Position numbers and translations under genes: made by a program
Notes under the pieces: model-generated
The model's input: only the letters and a program-made list of their open reading frames with translations
Database searches by the model: none
Told to the model about the DNA's origin: nothing
Part shown: piece after piece, positions 1 through 9,317 of the stretch
Layout of the letters: each line of letters opens with the position of its first letter
Numbering within the stretch: the first letter of the stretch is position 1
Source of the DNA: an uncultured Flavobacteriaceae bacterium
Lineage (GTDB): Bacteria > Bacteroidota > Bacteroidia > Flavobacteriales > Flavobacteriaceae
Length of the DNA stretch: 64,000 bases
Assembly: GCA_943842245.1 (NCBI GenBank)
Contig: CALTAJ010000001.1
Coordinates: 620,001-684,000, forward strand
Direction: 5' to 3'

Positions 1-180
1 AATATTCTCGGTTTTAAAAAGATTTATTTTTTTTGAATTTGGTAAAAAAGATTTTTCATTCAGAAAAAAAAGAACTTTGAAGTTCTCTTTTTCTAAATAA
101 TCAATTATAAATCCAATTTTTTTCCTTGGAATCCTCTCTTTATCATATGATTTAGAGAAAGAGGAAAAATTAAATTTCAT
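1..180 (-). CDS. partial hypothetical protein, N-terminus only (cut by left edge)
   Basis: Minus-strand ATG at 180 opens MKFNFSSFSKSYDKERIPRKKIGFIIDYLEKENFKVLFFLNEK... with no stop to position 1. It starts 1-2 nt after the STAS gene stop, so is probably co-transcribed. Not in the ORF list because it is truncated. Confidence 0.55.
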   Translation of the reverse strand, partial: MKFNFSSFSKSYDKERIPRKKIGFIIDYLEKENFKVLFFLNEKSFLPNSKKINLFKTENI

Positions 181-181
181 T

Positions 182-523
182 TTAAGCTAACTTTTGTAGA
201 GCTGCATCTTCATCATCAAAGGTTTCACAATACTTAGTAAGGCCCATTATCTTAAATGTTTTAGCTATAATAGGAGCAAGATTACAAAAATTTAAAGATC
301 CATCAACTGTCTGTAATTCTTCAATTATTTCTATAAGAATTGAAGCTCCGATACTATTTACAATTTTTGATTGATCAAGATTAATCAAAAAACTTTTATG
401 TCCATCTTTTATTTCTTGATCTGTTATTTCCTTAAGTGCTTCTCCTAGATCTTTGTTGAAATATCCCTCAGTAGATACTACAACAACTCCATTTTTTATG
501 TTTTTATCAATAATTTTACTCAT
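182..523 (-). CDS. STAS-domain anti-sigma factor antagonist (RsbV/SpoIIAA-like)
   Basis: 113 aa with the STAS core FLINLDQSKIVNSIGASILIEIIEELQ. Overlaps the RsbW-like gene by 8 bp. Confidence 0.85.
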   Translation of the reverse strand: MSKIIDKNIKNGVVVVSTEGYFNKDLGEALKEITDQEIKDGHKSFLINLDQSKIVNSIGASILIEIIEELQTVDGSLNFCNLAPIIAKTFKIMGLTKYCETFDDEDAALQKLA

Positions 524-941
524 CTGATTCTTTATTTTTAGTCATGGTTAATGTTGTTCCAGAGTTATCTGACTCATAATCTACTTTGTCCATTAATTCT
601 TGAATTAACATTAAACCCCATCCTCTTTTTCTTTCTTGTGTCCCAACCTTTTCTTCAATATTTGGTAATTTGATTGAAGAAGAGTCAAAACCAACTCCTT
701 TATCAATTACTTTAATTGTTAGGTTTTCGTCACTAATAATAAAGTGAATAAAAATATCTTCTTTGGTCTCAGAGTGTTCGAAAGCATTTATACAAGCCTC
801 AATCAAGGCCATTGAAACCTCTGCTGATTTTTCTTCAGGAAGATTCATATGCTTTGCAACAACATCAGATGTGTGAGTTGCAACTAACTCCATATCTTTA
901 AGTATAGGGAGTTTTAACTCGACTGTTGGATTTTTTTTCAT
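516..941 (-). CDS. ATP-binding anti-sigma factor serine kinase (RsbW/SpoIIAB-like, HATPase_c_2)
   Basis: N-box ALIEACINAFEHSE, G1 box VIDKGVGFD, and RGWGLMLIQELMDKVDY. Confidence 0.85.
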   Translation of the reverse strand: MKKNPTVELKLPILKDMELVATHTSDVVAKHMNLPEEKSAEVSMALIEACINAFEHSETKEDIFIHFIISDENLTIKVIDKGVGFDSSSIKLPNIEEKVGTQERKRGWGLMLIQELMDKVDYESDNSGTTLTMTKNKESDE

Positions 942-1033
942 TTGAAAAAATGATTTATGATTATTTGCATCTAATTTAGATAAAATTTATATTTATTGAA
1001 AATTAACCATAATCCAATTTAAAGCTTTTAAAA

Positions 1034-1972
1034 ATGAGCATATTAAAAAAATTAATTATCCTCTCCTTAATTCTGTTTGTTTCATGTGGAGAAAATTCAA
1101 AAAAAGAAGATGCTAAAAGTGAAATTCCGTTATCCGAAATGGAAGGCTTTTGGAACAGAATAGGAACTATTCAAGTTGTAAATGGTGTCCCAGTTGACAC
1201 CTTGTTGATTAAAAATTCGGAAAATACCGATTATAGACAAATTAAAGTTTATAAGGATGGTAACATGGTCTGGTTAGATAATGTAAAAAGTGAAACCCCT
1301 TGGAAAGGTGGTGGCGGTGGATATGGAAAATTTACTGTAAACTCGGAAAAATCTCTTACAGAGCACATGTCAGCTGGTACAGGCTATATGGCCGGTTGGG
1401 TTGATAATTATAAAGATTCATTAAATGTGCCAGCCATGGATGTTACACTTAGTATTGATTACAAAGATGATATATATTCTCAGATGAATGGACCAAATAG
1501 GCAATTTATGGAATACTGGGAGAGAATGCCAATTCTACCTTCAAAATCAACTAAATTTGATGGTGCATGGAAAAGAGTTTATGAAATTGCATATATAAAC
1601 GATACACCTGTGGACACTTTAGCTGTTCCTAGTGACGTTATTTTAGATGTTAAAGTTATGTCAAACGGAAGATATGCATATCAAGTAGATCAAACTGGAA
1701 ATGCTGAAGTAGACACGCCGCAATATGGTGGATTAGGAGGTTATGGTTACTATGATTATAATGAAGAAGATAATACGCTAAAAGAGTACCCTATTTTTGG
1801 ATCAGGAATGGGTACTTGGAGTAATGATGAGATGCAGAGAACAAACTTTGCAACTCACGAGATAAAATTTTACAATGATGATTTATTTATTCAGATAGAT
1901 AGAGATTATTCGGGTATGGTTTCATATGAAGGAGCTACTGGAAGAGGAGTCGTATACAGAAGGATCAAATAA
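1034..1972 (+). CDS. lipoprotein with two tandem GxW-starting repeats
   Basis: Signal peptide with lipobox LFVSC. Internal duplication EGFWNRIGTIQVVNGVPVDTLLI / DGAWKRVYEIAYINDTPVDTLAV. Confidence 0.75.
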   Translation: MSILKKLIILSLILFVSCGENSKKEDAKSEIPLSEMEGFWNRIGTIQVVNGVPVDTLLIKNSENTDYRQIKVYKDGNMVWLDNVKSETPWKGGGGGYGKFTVNSEKSLTEHMSAGTGYMAGWVDNYKDSLNVPAMDVTLSIDYKDDIYSQMNGPNRQFMEYWERMPILPSKSTKFDGAWKRVYEIAYINDTPVDTLAVPSDVILDVKVMSNGRYAYQVDQTGNAEVDTPQYGGLGGYGYYDYNEEDNTLKEYPIFGSGMGTWSNDEMQRTNFATHEIKFYNDDLFIQIDRDYSGMVSYEGATGRGVVYRRIK

Positions 1973-1983
1973 AATTAGAAAGT

Positions 1984-2361
1984 ATGCTTAAAAATTATAT
2001 TTTATTTACAACATTTTTATTGATGTTTATCTTTTGTGAAAACTCTGATAAAACCAAATCCGATTTTAGGGACAACTCTGAAGAGGCTTTTGCTAAAATT
2101 GATAAAAAAAATAATGGCGCTTTTACCAAAGAAGATAGACGAAAAGCTTTCAATAAAAGCTTAAGTTCAATGGAAAAAACAAAAAATTCTCTCAAGAATA
2201 ATGTAAGCTACAATGGCTATGGTGCAAATTTAACTCCTAAAAAGACTGCAATTGTAAGTGATAATGAGGTTAAGCCAAAAAAGCAACGTAAGAAAAAAAG
2301 CGCTTATTCCGCTCCTAACTCTTTAAATGCTCAAGTATTTTCAGCATATTCAACAAATTAG
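1984..2361 (+). CDS. small putative lipoprotein with one EF-hand-like segment
   Basis: N-terminal hydrophobic stretch ending FIFC. Segment AKIDKKNNGAFTKEDRRKAF resembles an EF-hand loop. Immediately downstream of the repeat lipoprotein. Confidence 0.55.
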   Translation: MLKNYILFTTFLLMFIFCENSDKTKSDFRDNSEEAFAKIDKKNNGAFTKEDRRKAFNKSLSSMEKTKNSLKNNVSYNGYGANLTPKKTAIVSDNEVKPKKQRKKKSAYSAPNSLNAQVFSAYSTN

Positions 2362-2378
2362 AGATATAGTATTTTTAT

Positions 2379-5300
2379 TTAAGCAACTTTTTTTACTATT
2401 ACAAGAGTTACATCATCATCGGGAATTCCCCCATTTAACCACGAATTTAGACTATTAAAGAATTCTGCTTTAATTTCCTCTGGTTCTTTTGTGTAATTTT
2501 TTGTGATTAAATCTACTATTCTATCATAGTCATACATTTCATTATTTTCATCAGATGCTTCAGGCAATCCATCTGAAAGCATAACTAGAACATCACCTTT
2601 TTGAAAAGATTTTTTAAGCATTGTAAATTTTTCATCCTTCAGACCACCTAGTGGAAGTCCTTCAATCATAATTTCTTCACATTTTTTTGATTTTGCATTG
2701 AATAAATAAGACGGTGGCATTGCAGCCGCGCTTATTTCAATTTCATTTTTATTGATTTTGACTACATTTAAACTCATTCTTAACCTACCAAGATTTATTT
2801 TTTTAACAATGTTATTTAAACGTTCTAATATTTCATTGACAGGTAGAACAGGTAATCCGTTTAAAGCTGATTTTATTATGGATACCATCATTCCAGCTGC
2901 TGTACCATGTCCAGTAGCATCTCCACAGATCACATGAATACTGTTGTCTTTATCATTACTCTCAAAAAAATCATAATAATCTCCACCTACTTCAGTTGAA
3001 GTAATAAGGCCTGCAGCTATACTTAATCCCTCAATTTGAGGAAAAGTTTTAGGCAACATACTTTCTTGAATTTGTTTTGCCTCTTCAAGATCTTTCTCTC
3101 TTCTCTCATTCTCTGCTTTACTAAGCGACCTTTTAGCCTGTAATTTACCGAATAACCATATAGAAATGGCAATTATTACTACATATAAAACATATGCAAT
3201 ATAAGATCTATACCAAGGAGGGTTGATTGAAAATTTATGAGTTACTATCTCACTTTCATTAAAATTTGCATCCAATGCCTGTATTTCAAAAGTGTAATCT
3301 CCTTCAAAGAGATTTGTAAATACTCCTTCCATTGTTTTATTCCACTCACTCCAATTTTCATTTAAACCGATAAGCCTATACCTAAAAAGATTTTCCTCAA
3401 CCTTATCAAATGAAGGAAAGCTAAATTTTATCTTAAGATTTCTTGATTTATTATAGGAGTAATCAGTATTATTCAATAATGTATATTGATCATTTAAAGT
3501 TATTTCATCAATTACAGGAAGTACATCAATCTTGTTTTCTTTAGAATATTGATCAGGTAAATAGCTAATAACTTTAGAGTCTTTTGATCCTAGCCACAAA
3601 GTACTTTCTTCTCCTTGAGTATCAGCTAAAATTGCTCCTGAGAGTTCATTTGGATCAATTATACCAAATGGGTATTCAGCCTCTATTTGAAAATCTCCAT
3701 CCAATTTAAAATTAACCTCTAGCAAACCGCCTGAAGTTAAAAACCAATTATTTTTTGTTTTTTGATTAACTGTTGTAAAGTTTTGCCTTCCAGTAATGTT
3801 TGCAAACCTTGCAAAACTGTCAAAGTTTAACAAGTCCCTTTCAAAAATAGGAAGCAAGTTTTTTCCTGTTTCTATCAATTTATATTCTTCAGAAAATTGA
3901 TAAAGATCAAGGGTTTGATCAAAAATCAAAAATCCTATTCCCGTTTCTAGAATATTTAATTCCAATATTTCTATATCCTCATTACTGATATTTGAATTAA
4001 ATAATTGATCTTTTGGATACTCTTCATTGGAAAATACGGTTTCATTATTAGGGGTTAAAAGTCTTGTAAAAGAGATATTCCCGAATTTATCATACTTACC
4101 TATAAATGAACCTTCTCCATTTATAGCTTCTATAAAAAGAACACCCTTAGCAATTTCTTTTATTCCTAGTACACCAACTTGACCAAATATTTTTCTACTT
4201 CTAATTTTCCTTACTGATCCTGAGTTAGAAATTTTAAAGAAGACTACTCCATCATTTGGATGTGACATGATAACAATATCTTTAGCTAGCGTACTTTGAA
4301 CTGGTGATTCTAGCTGGCGATCACTTGAGAATAGTATTTTATTTTTCCCTTTTAATAAAAGCGTGTTTAGATTATTGACAGATAAAATATTATCTCCTAC
4401 TTGAATAAAGTTTTTCGGAATATCATTAAACTCTAAATCTTTAATATTACTATTAAACATTGGCGAATAGCTGCTTTCAACCTTAAAAACATCTTCTGTA
4501 GTACTGAAATAAATATCACCTTTTATCTTTTTTATACTCTGAACTAGACCTTTAATTCCATTTGATTCACCAAAACTTGTAATCGAATTACTTAATCTAA
4601 TTTTTGAGGCAGAAAGCAAGCTGGTGGTATACAAATCATCATTAGTGTCTATATGAATTGAAGTAATTGAATTAGACGACAATCCATCATTTAAATCTAT
4701 TAGATCAATAATTTTTAGTTGATCATCTACAATCATGATACCTCCCTCAAAAGAAATTAGTGGTATTCTTCCATCGGACAATTTTTTTGTTTCAGAAGTA
4801 TTGTAAATTAATTTTTCTTTAACCCAATTATTAAGCACCCTATTTTTCGATGGTATAAATTGACTTTCATTATATGTAATTACTCCTAGAGTACTGCTGA
4901 AAATTGCAATTTTATCTTGACTTAAAGAAACCATTGATTCAATTCGGTTATTTGAATATATTTCTGAATTTTCTATAAACTTAAACTCGTCATTTTTGAG
5001 CTCAAAAAGACCAATACCCCATACTCTTAAAAAGATTCTATCATCAACTTTAATTAGGGTTTGAATAGTTCCGTATGAATCAACTCCTTCCTCTCTTTCA
5101 GATAATTTCCAAACTCTATCAAAGCTATTCCCATCATATCTTAAAACTAAATCTCTAGAGTATAAGTAAATACTGTTTTCTTTATTTACCCCTCCCCAAA
5201 AAACCTGGGTATATGGATTAATAGAATCTGGTATTTTCTCCATAAGAGATAAATATTCTGAATTTCCATATGGTCCATTAACTATTTTTCCAAAAAATCC

Positions 5301-5642
5301 TCTTCCTGCAGCATACAGATTATTTTCAGAATCTTCAACGAGCGTTCTAGTAAATGAAGTGGCAATTTCATTTTCAATTTCACCATCTACCAATATTGTA
5401 TTTACATTTTTACCATCGTATTCTAATATTCCCCCGTATGTCCCAAAGTAGACTTTTTTGGACTTATTTGAGCGTATAACTGACCAAACAGATTCGGGCC
5501 TTTCAAGAAATTTATTCGAATAGTTTTTTATTTCAATATTCCCTAAACTTTTTGATCCTGAAAGTTTAGCGTCTTGTCCTAGAAGATTAAATACTGTAAA
5601 TAGATTTAGTAATAAAAAGAAAAAGTTTATGGTTATTTTCAT
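2379..5642 (-). CDS. two-component-regulator propeller / Y_Y_Y / TM / SpoIIE-type PP2C phosphatase
   Basis: N-terminal beta-propeller-like region, Y_Y_Y-like RYRLIGLNENWSEWN...FTNLFEGDYTFEIQALD, one TM (YIAYVLYVVIIAISIWLFG), C-terminal PP2C motifs GGDYYDFF, GDATGHGTAAGMM, LSDGLPEA and DDVTLVIVK. Confidence 0.88.
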   Translation of the reverse strand: MKITINFFFLLLNLFTVFNLLGQDAKLSGSKSLGNIEIKNYSNKFLERPESVWSVIRSNKSKKVYFGTYGGILEYDGKNVNTILVDGEIENEIATSFTRTLVEDSENNLYAAGRGFFGKIVNGPYGNSEYLSLMEKIPDSINPYTQVFWGGVNKENSIYLYSRDLVLRYDGNSFDRVWKLSEREEGVDSYGTIQTLIKVDDRIFLRVWGIGLFELKNDEFKFIENSEIYSNNRIESMVSLSQDKIAIFSSTLGVITYNESQFIPSKNRVLNNWVKEKLIYNTSETKKLSDGRIPLISFEGGIMIVDDQLKIIDLIDLNDGLSSNSITSIHIDTNDDLYTTSLLSASKIRLSNSITSFGESNGIKGLVQSIKKIKGDIYFSTTEDVFKVESSYSPMFNSNIKDLEFNDIPKNFIQVGDNILSVNNLNTLLLKGKNKILFSSDRQLESPVQSTLAKDIVIMSHPNDGVVFFKISNSGSVRKIRSRKIFGQVGVLGIKEIAKGVLFIEAINGEGSFIGKYDKFGNISFTRLLTPNNETVFSNEEYPKDQLFNSNISNEDIEILELNILETGIGFLIFDQTLDLYQFSEEYKLIETGKNLLPIFERDLLNFDSFARFANITGRQNFTTVNQKTKNNWFLTSGGLLEVNFKLDGDFQIEAEYPFGIIDPNELSGAILADTQGEESTLWLGSKDSKVISYLPDQYSKENKIDVLPVIDEITLNDQYTLLNNTDYSYNKSRNLKIKFSFPSFDKVEENLFRYRLIGLNENWSEWNKTMEGVFTNLFEGDYTFEIQALDANFNESEIVTHKFSINPPWYRSYIAYVLYVVIIAISIWLFGKLQAKRSLSKAENERREKDLEEAKQIQESMLPKTFPQIEGLSIAAGLITSTEVGGDYYDFFESNDKDNSIHVICGDATGHGTAAGMMVSIIKSALNGLPVLPVNEILERLNNIVKKINLGRLRMSLNVVKINKNEIEISAAAMPPSYLFNAKSKKCEEIMIEGLPLGGLKDEKFTMLKKSFQKGDVLVMLSDGLPEASDENNEMYDYDRIVDLITKNYTKEPEEIKAEFFNSLNSWLNGGIPDDDVTLVIVKKVA

Positions 5643-5758
5643 TGGTTAATTTAAAAATCAATACATAAATATAATTAAAATGCATCTATTATTAATTTAT
5701 AGTTCAATTGTTATTTAATCAGTGTTTCTAAGTAATTTGAATTTTATTTAAAATCAAA

Positions 5759-6208
5759 ATGGAATCATTTGTTGAGCTAGGTTTATTAGGCCTTTTTATT
5801 GCAAGTTTTCTTGCAGCCACAATTTTACCGATGAATTCTGAAATTGTCCTAAGTTTTTTGCTTTTAAACAATTACTCTTTAAGTGTATCTCTTTTTGTGG
5901 CCACATTAGGAAATTGGTTAGGTGGAATAACAAACTATGGATTAGGCTATTTAGGAAAATGGGAACTATTAGATCGATTTTGGGGTTTTAAAAGAGAGAA
6001 AATTGAGCAGATGAAAATTAAAATAGACCAATTTGGCAGCTTTCTAGCTTTCTTTTGTTGGATGCCGATAATTGGAGACTTATTCGCAGTTGGTCTTGGG
6101 TTTTTTAAAATTCCTTTCCTAAGAGTTAGTTTTTGGATGCTGGTTGGAAAGGCAGTTAGATATGTAGTTTGGGCAGCTATAACTTATTGGGGGATTTCTT
6201 TTTTTTAA
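5759..6208 (+). CDS. DedA/YqaA-family membrane protein
   Basis: 149 aa, multi-TM. FIASFLAATILPMNSEIVLSFLL and GNWLGGITNYGLGYLGKW are typical of YqaA-like proteins. Confidence 0.8.
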   Translation: MESFVELGLLGLFIASFLAATILPMNSEIVLSFLLLNNYSLSVSLFVATLGNWLGGITNYGLGYLGKWELLDRFWGFKREKIEQMKIKIDQFGSFLAFFCWMPIIGDLFAVGLGFFKIPFLRVSFWMLVGKAVRYVVWAAITYWGISFF

Positions 6209-6229
6209 CTTGGCCAAAAGAATTTAAAT

Positions 6230-6841
6230 ATGAAACGAAATCCAATTGAGATTTTTAGTGAATGGGCAGATTTAGATAAGGATTTTGGGATGGAAAAAAA
6301 TCATAAAGCATCTGTTGATGAAATGCTTGCAAATGTATCAGAATACAAGACACCATATACTTTTATTGATGCAGGATGTGGTAATGGTTGGGTGGTGAGA
6401 TCAGTTGTAAAAGATAATTTATGTAAAAAAGCAATGGGAGTGGATGGTTCTAAAAAGATGATAGATAAAGCAAATAAATTAGATCCGTCTGGATCTTATG
6501 TTTGTGCTGATTTAATTTCATGGTTACCGAAAAAAAAAGTTGATATTGTTCATTCTATGGAGGTATTTTATTACTTAATAAATCCAAAAAAAATGATTCA
6601 ACAAATTTTTGATTCGTGGTTAAAGAAAAATGGAAGACTTATTATAGGTATTGATTTTTATTTTGAAAATAAAGTTTCTCATAATTGGTCAGACAATTGT
6701 GGTATTTCAAACATGAAGCTCTACAGCGAAGAAAGTTGGATTAATTTTTTTAAAATTGCTGGCTTTAATTCTGTAAAATCTTGGCGTTTTGGAGCTAAAA
6801 AAGATTGGGCTGGAACTCTTATTGTTAGAGGGGTAAAATAA
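6230..6841 (+). CDS. class I SAM-dependent methyltransferase
   Basis: SAM motif I FIDAGCGNGWVVRSV, then VMGVDGSKKMIDKA-like and VHSMEVFYYL. Confidence 0.85.
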   Translation: MKRNPIEIFSEWADLDKDFGMEKNHKASVDEMLANVSEYKTPYTFIDAGCGNGWVVRSVVKDNLCKKAMGVDGSKKMIDKANKLDPSGSYVCADLISWLPKKKVDIVHSMEVFYYLINPKKMIQQIFDSWLKKNGRLIIGIDFYFENKVSHNWSDNCGISNMKLYSEESWINFFKIAGFNSVKSWRFGAKKDWAGTLIVRGVK

Positions 6842-6842
6842 A

Positions 6843-7643
6843 TTAATTATTTTCATATCTCCCTGGTGCAAGCCTTTTGCTAAATAATGGAAACAATGAA
6901 TGGGGTAATAATTTTAATAAAAAAACAATAACCTTATAAGTCTTTGTTGGGACACATATTCTTTTACCCTTTAAAGTGTCATCAACAGCCTCTTTCGCTA
7001 TCCTATTAGCAGGTTTTTTCATGAAAGAAGGTACACTATCCATTTCTTGTTGAACACCACTTGCAGTATGAAAGTTTGTAACAGTATAACCTGGACAAAC
7101 GGCAGTTGAAGTAATACCAAAAGAATTGTAACTTAAATTTAAGCCCTCACTAAATCTATTTATAAAGGTTTTAATTGGTCCATAAAGAGTTTGAATAGAG
7201 GAAGGAGGAGCAAAAGCTGCGACAGAAGAAATCATCATTATTTTCCCTTGTTTAGCCTTAATCATATCTATTAAAAATAATTTAGTCAAAGCTATTACAG
7301 AGACTCCTAGAACTCGTAAAAACTTTTCTTCAGCTTCCATTGAAGTCTTATGAAAAGTGTCTGGAAGAGCATATCCTGCATTATTGACCAATAACCTAAT
7401 AAAATATCCCTTTTTATGACAAAAATCATAGATTATCTGGGGAATATTTGGGTTTTCTAAATCACCTACACAATAATCAGCTGTGATGTCATATTTATTG
7501 ATTAAGGTTTTAGTTACTTCTTTTAATTTATCTTCCCTTCTAGCAACCAAAACCAAAGAAAATCCAATACTTGCTAATATTTTTGATATTTCGAGACCAA
7601 TCCCCGAGGAGGCTCCTGTAACTAAAGCATATTTTTTTATCAT
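6843..7643 (-). CDS. short-chain dehydrogenase/reductase
   Basis: TGASSGIG, NNAGYA, and YGPIK (Y-x-x-x-K). Confidence 0.9.
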   Translation of the reverse strand: MIKKYALVTGASSGIGLEISKILASIGFSLVLVARREDKLKEVTKTLINKYDITADYCVGDLENPNIPQIIYDFCHKKGYFIRLLVNNAGYALPDTFHKTSMEAEEKFLRVLGVSVIALTKLFLIDMIKAKQGKIMMISSVAAFAPPSSIQTLYGPIKTFINRFSEGLNLSYNSFGITSTAVCPGYTVTNFHTASGVQQEMDSVPSFMKKPANRIAKEAVDDTLKGKRICVPTKTYKVIVFLLKLLPHSLFPLFSKRLAPGRYENN

Positions 7644-7764
7644 AATGTTTAGACTTTGAATGGGGAAGTTAATGATTATCTATTTGAGTACTTAATCAAA
7701 TTATCATGCTATGGTATATAATTTAAGACTTCATATCTTTATAAAAAAATCATCTTTAGATTCA

Positions 7765-8265
7765 ATGAGGCTTTTATATTTTTTTATTCTTCTTTTTAGT
7801 TTAAATTCTGATGCGTACTCACAAAAACTTTTTAAGTCATTTGTTTTTCAAATGCCAATGCAAGAAGCAAAATTAATCCTAAATAAAGATTCTAAAATTT
7901 TAAAAAATCTAGCTTTTGGAGAGGGTACAGTTTATGCTGTTAGAAAAAAATCTCTTGTAGGTAAGGATGATAGATTAGTAAGTATGAATTTAGGAAGTAA
8001 GAAAAACTTGAATCTGGAACAGGCTGGGACTTATATGAAGAAGAGTCGTGCTTATTTCGAGTCTAAAAAATTTAAAACTGTTTATGCCCAAGAAAACTGG
8101 TCTAATCCTATTTTAGTCAAAAAGAATCTTCCTTGTATTCGTTTTGTAGATACAGAAAAAACAGTAGTTGTGGAGGTAGATCCACGTGGTCAAGGCAGTG
8201 TATATAATGTTTTTGTTACTTTTTATAACTATGATTGGTTTCTTAAAAAAGCTCTAGGGAAATAG
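7765..8265 (+). CDS. secreted hypothetical protein
   Basis: The ORF is listed from 7711, but the internal ATG at 7765 starts a clean signal peptide (MRLLYFFILLFSLNSDAYSQ). Confidence 0.6.
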   Translation: MRLLYFFILLFSLNSDAYSQKLFKSFVFQMPMQEAKLILNKDSKILKNLAFGEGTVYAVRKKSLVGKDDRLVSMNLGSKKNLNLEQAGTYMKKSRAYFESKKFKTVYAQENWSNPILVKKNLPCIRFVDTEKTVVVEVDPRGQGSVYNVFVTFYNYDWFLKKALGK

Positions 8266-8268
8266 ACA

Positions 8269-9207
8269 TTATAAGTCAATGTTAATTCCCAAGCCCAAAA
8301 GTTCGCGGACTTGTAAATCACTCAACAAATCGTCATCATACAATAGGTGAATGATGAAATTTCCAGAAACTTTGCTATTTACTTTAAATCGAATATTAGA
8401 ATTCCAGTCAAAATCTACATTTTGAATTTTTTCAAGATAATTTATATAAATACTAAAATTATTCTCCCATATTATATTCTTCATTATTTCTCTTTTATAA
8501 AATCCAGAAATTAAAGCTCCAAAAAATAGCTTACTTCGCTTTTGAGCATCTACACCAAAATATTTAGCTCCTTGATCTAGATTTTCAGTATATTTTTTGG
8601 ATACTACAATTGCACGACCCGTAACTGGTGAAAGGTTAATTCTAAAATCATTATTCTTCTTGTAATACCAACCCAAACCTGCCTGAAGAATCATAGGGGA
8701 TAAAAACTGGGAAACTTTTTCACGCATTTCCACATCATTTTCATTATAAAATCTGTATCCTGGAAGTAATTGTGTTTTTATATTTAATAACCCAGAGTAG
8801 CTCCAATATTGATTGATTTGCTTACCGACTAAAGATCCTATTTCGAAGCGATCATCTGCTTTTTTTAGAAATTTAGATCCAGAAATATAAGTCGTACCTA
8901 AAGAAAAAAGTAAATTAGAATCCCAAACAAATCCATTTCTATCCGAGTAGTTAAAGTTATAATCTAGCCCGTACAGGAAGGTCAGACTACTTTCACCTCC
9001 TGATATCCAATTTGAAAAATACGCCTGATTAAAGTTAAATCTAGTATTGCCGTAAAACTTCATTCGTTTTCCCCCCATTTCGGATTGGATAACGGCATCA
9101 AATGGAATTTCTTCCTCTAGGACTTCTTCTTTTTCCTCCTGAGCAAACATTAAATGTGAAAACATCAGAAATAAGAGGCTGAGGAATAATTTAGCTTTTG
9201 AAGACAT
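8269..9207 (-). CDS. DUF3078-like outer-membrane beta-barrel protein
   Basis: Signal peptide, then FNQAYFSNWISGGESSLTFLYGLDYNFNYSD typical of DUF3078. Ends in a short beta segment GLGINIDL. Confidence 0.8.
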   Translation of the reverse strand: MSSKAKLFLSLLFLMFSHLMFAQEEKEEVLEEEIPFDAVIQSEMGGKRMKFYGNTRFNFNQAYFSNWISGGESSLTFLYGLDYNFNYSDRNGFVWDSNLLFSLGTTYISGSKFLKKADDRFEIGSLVGKQINQYWSYSGLLNIKTQLLPGYRFYNENDVEMREKVSQFLSPMILQAGLGWYYKKNNDFRINLSPVTGRAIVVSKKYTENLDQGAKYFGVDAQKRSKLFFGALISGFYKREIMKNIIWENNFSIYINYLEKIQNVDFDWNSNIRFKVNSKVSGNFIIHLLYDDDLLSDLQVRELLGLGINIDL

Positions 9208-9317
9208 AGAAAGCTGTATTTTTAAAATATATTTAGATTTTAAAAAGGTATTAATTCATTTTGTTAAAAACGAGATCTTTATGGTTATATTGTTTTTGAA
9301 AAATACAAATTATCCCT

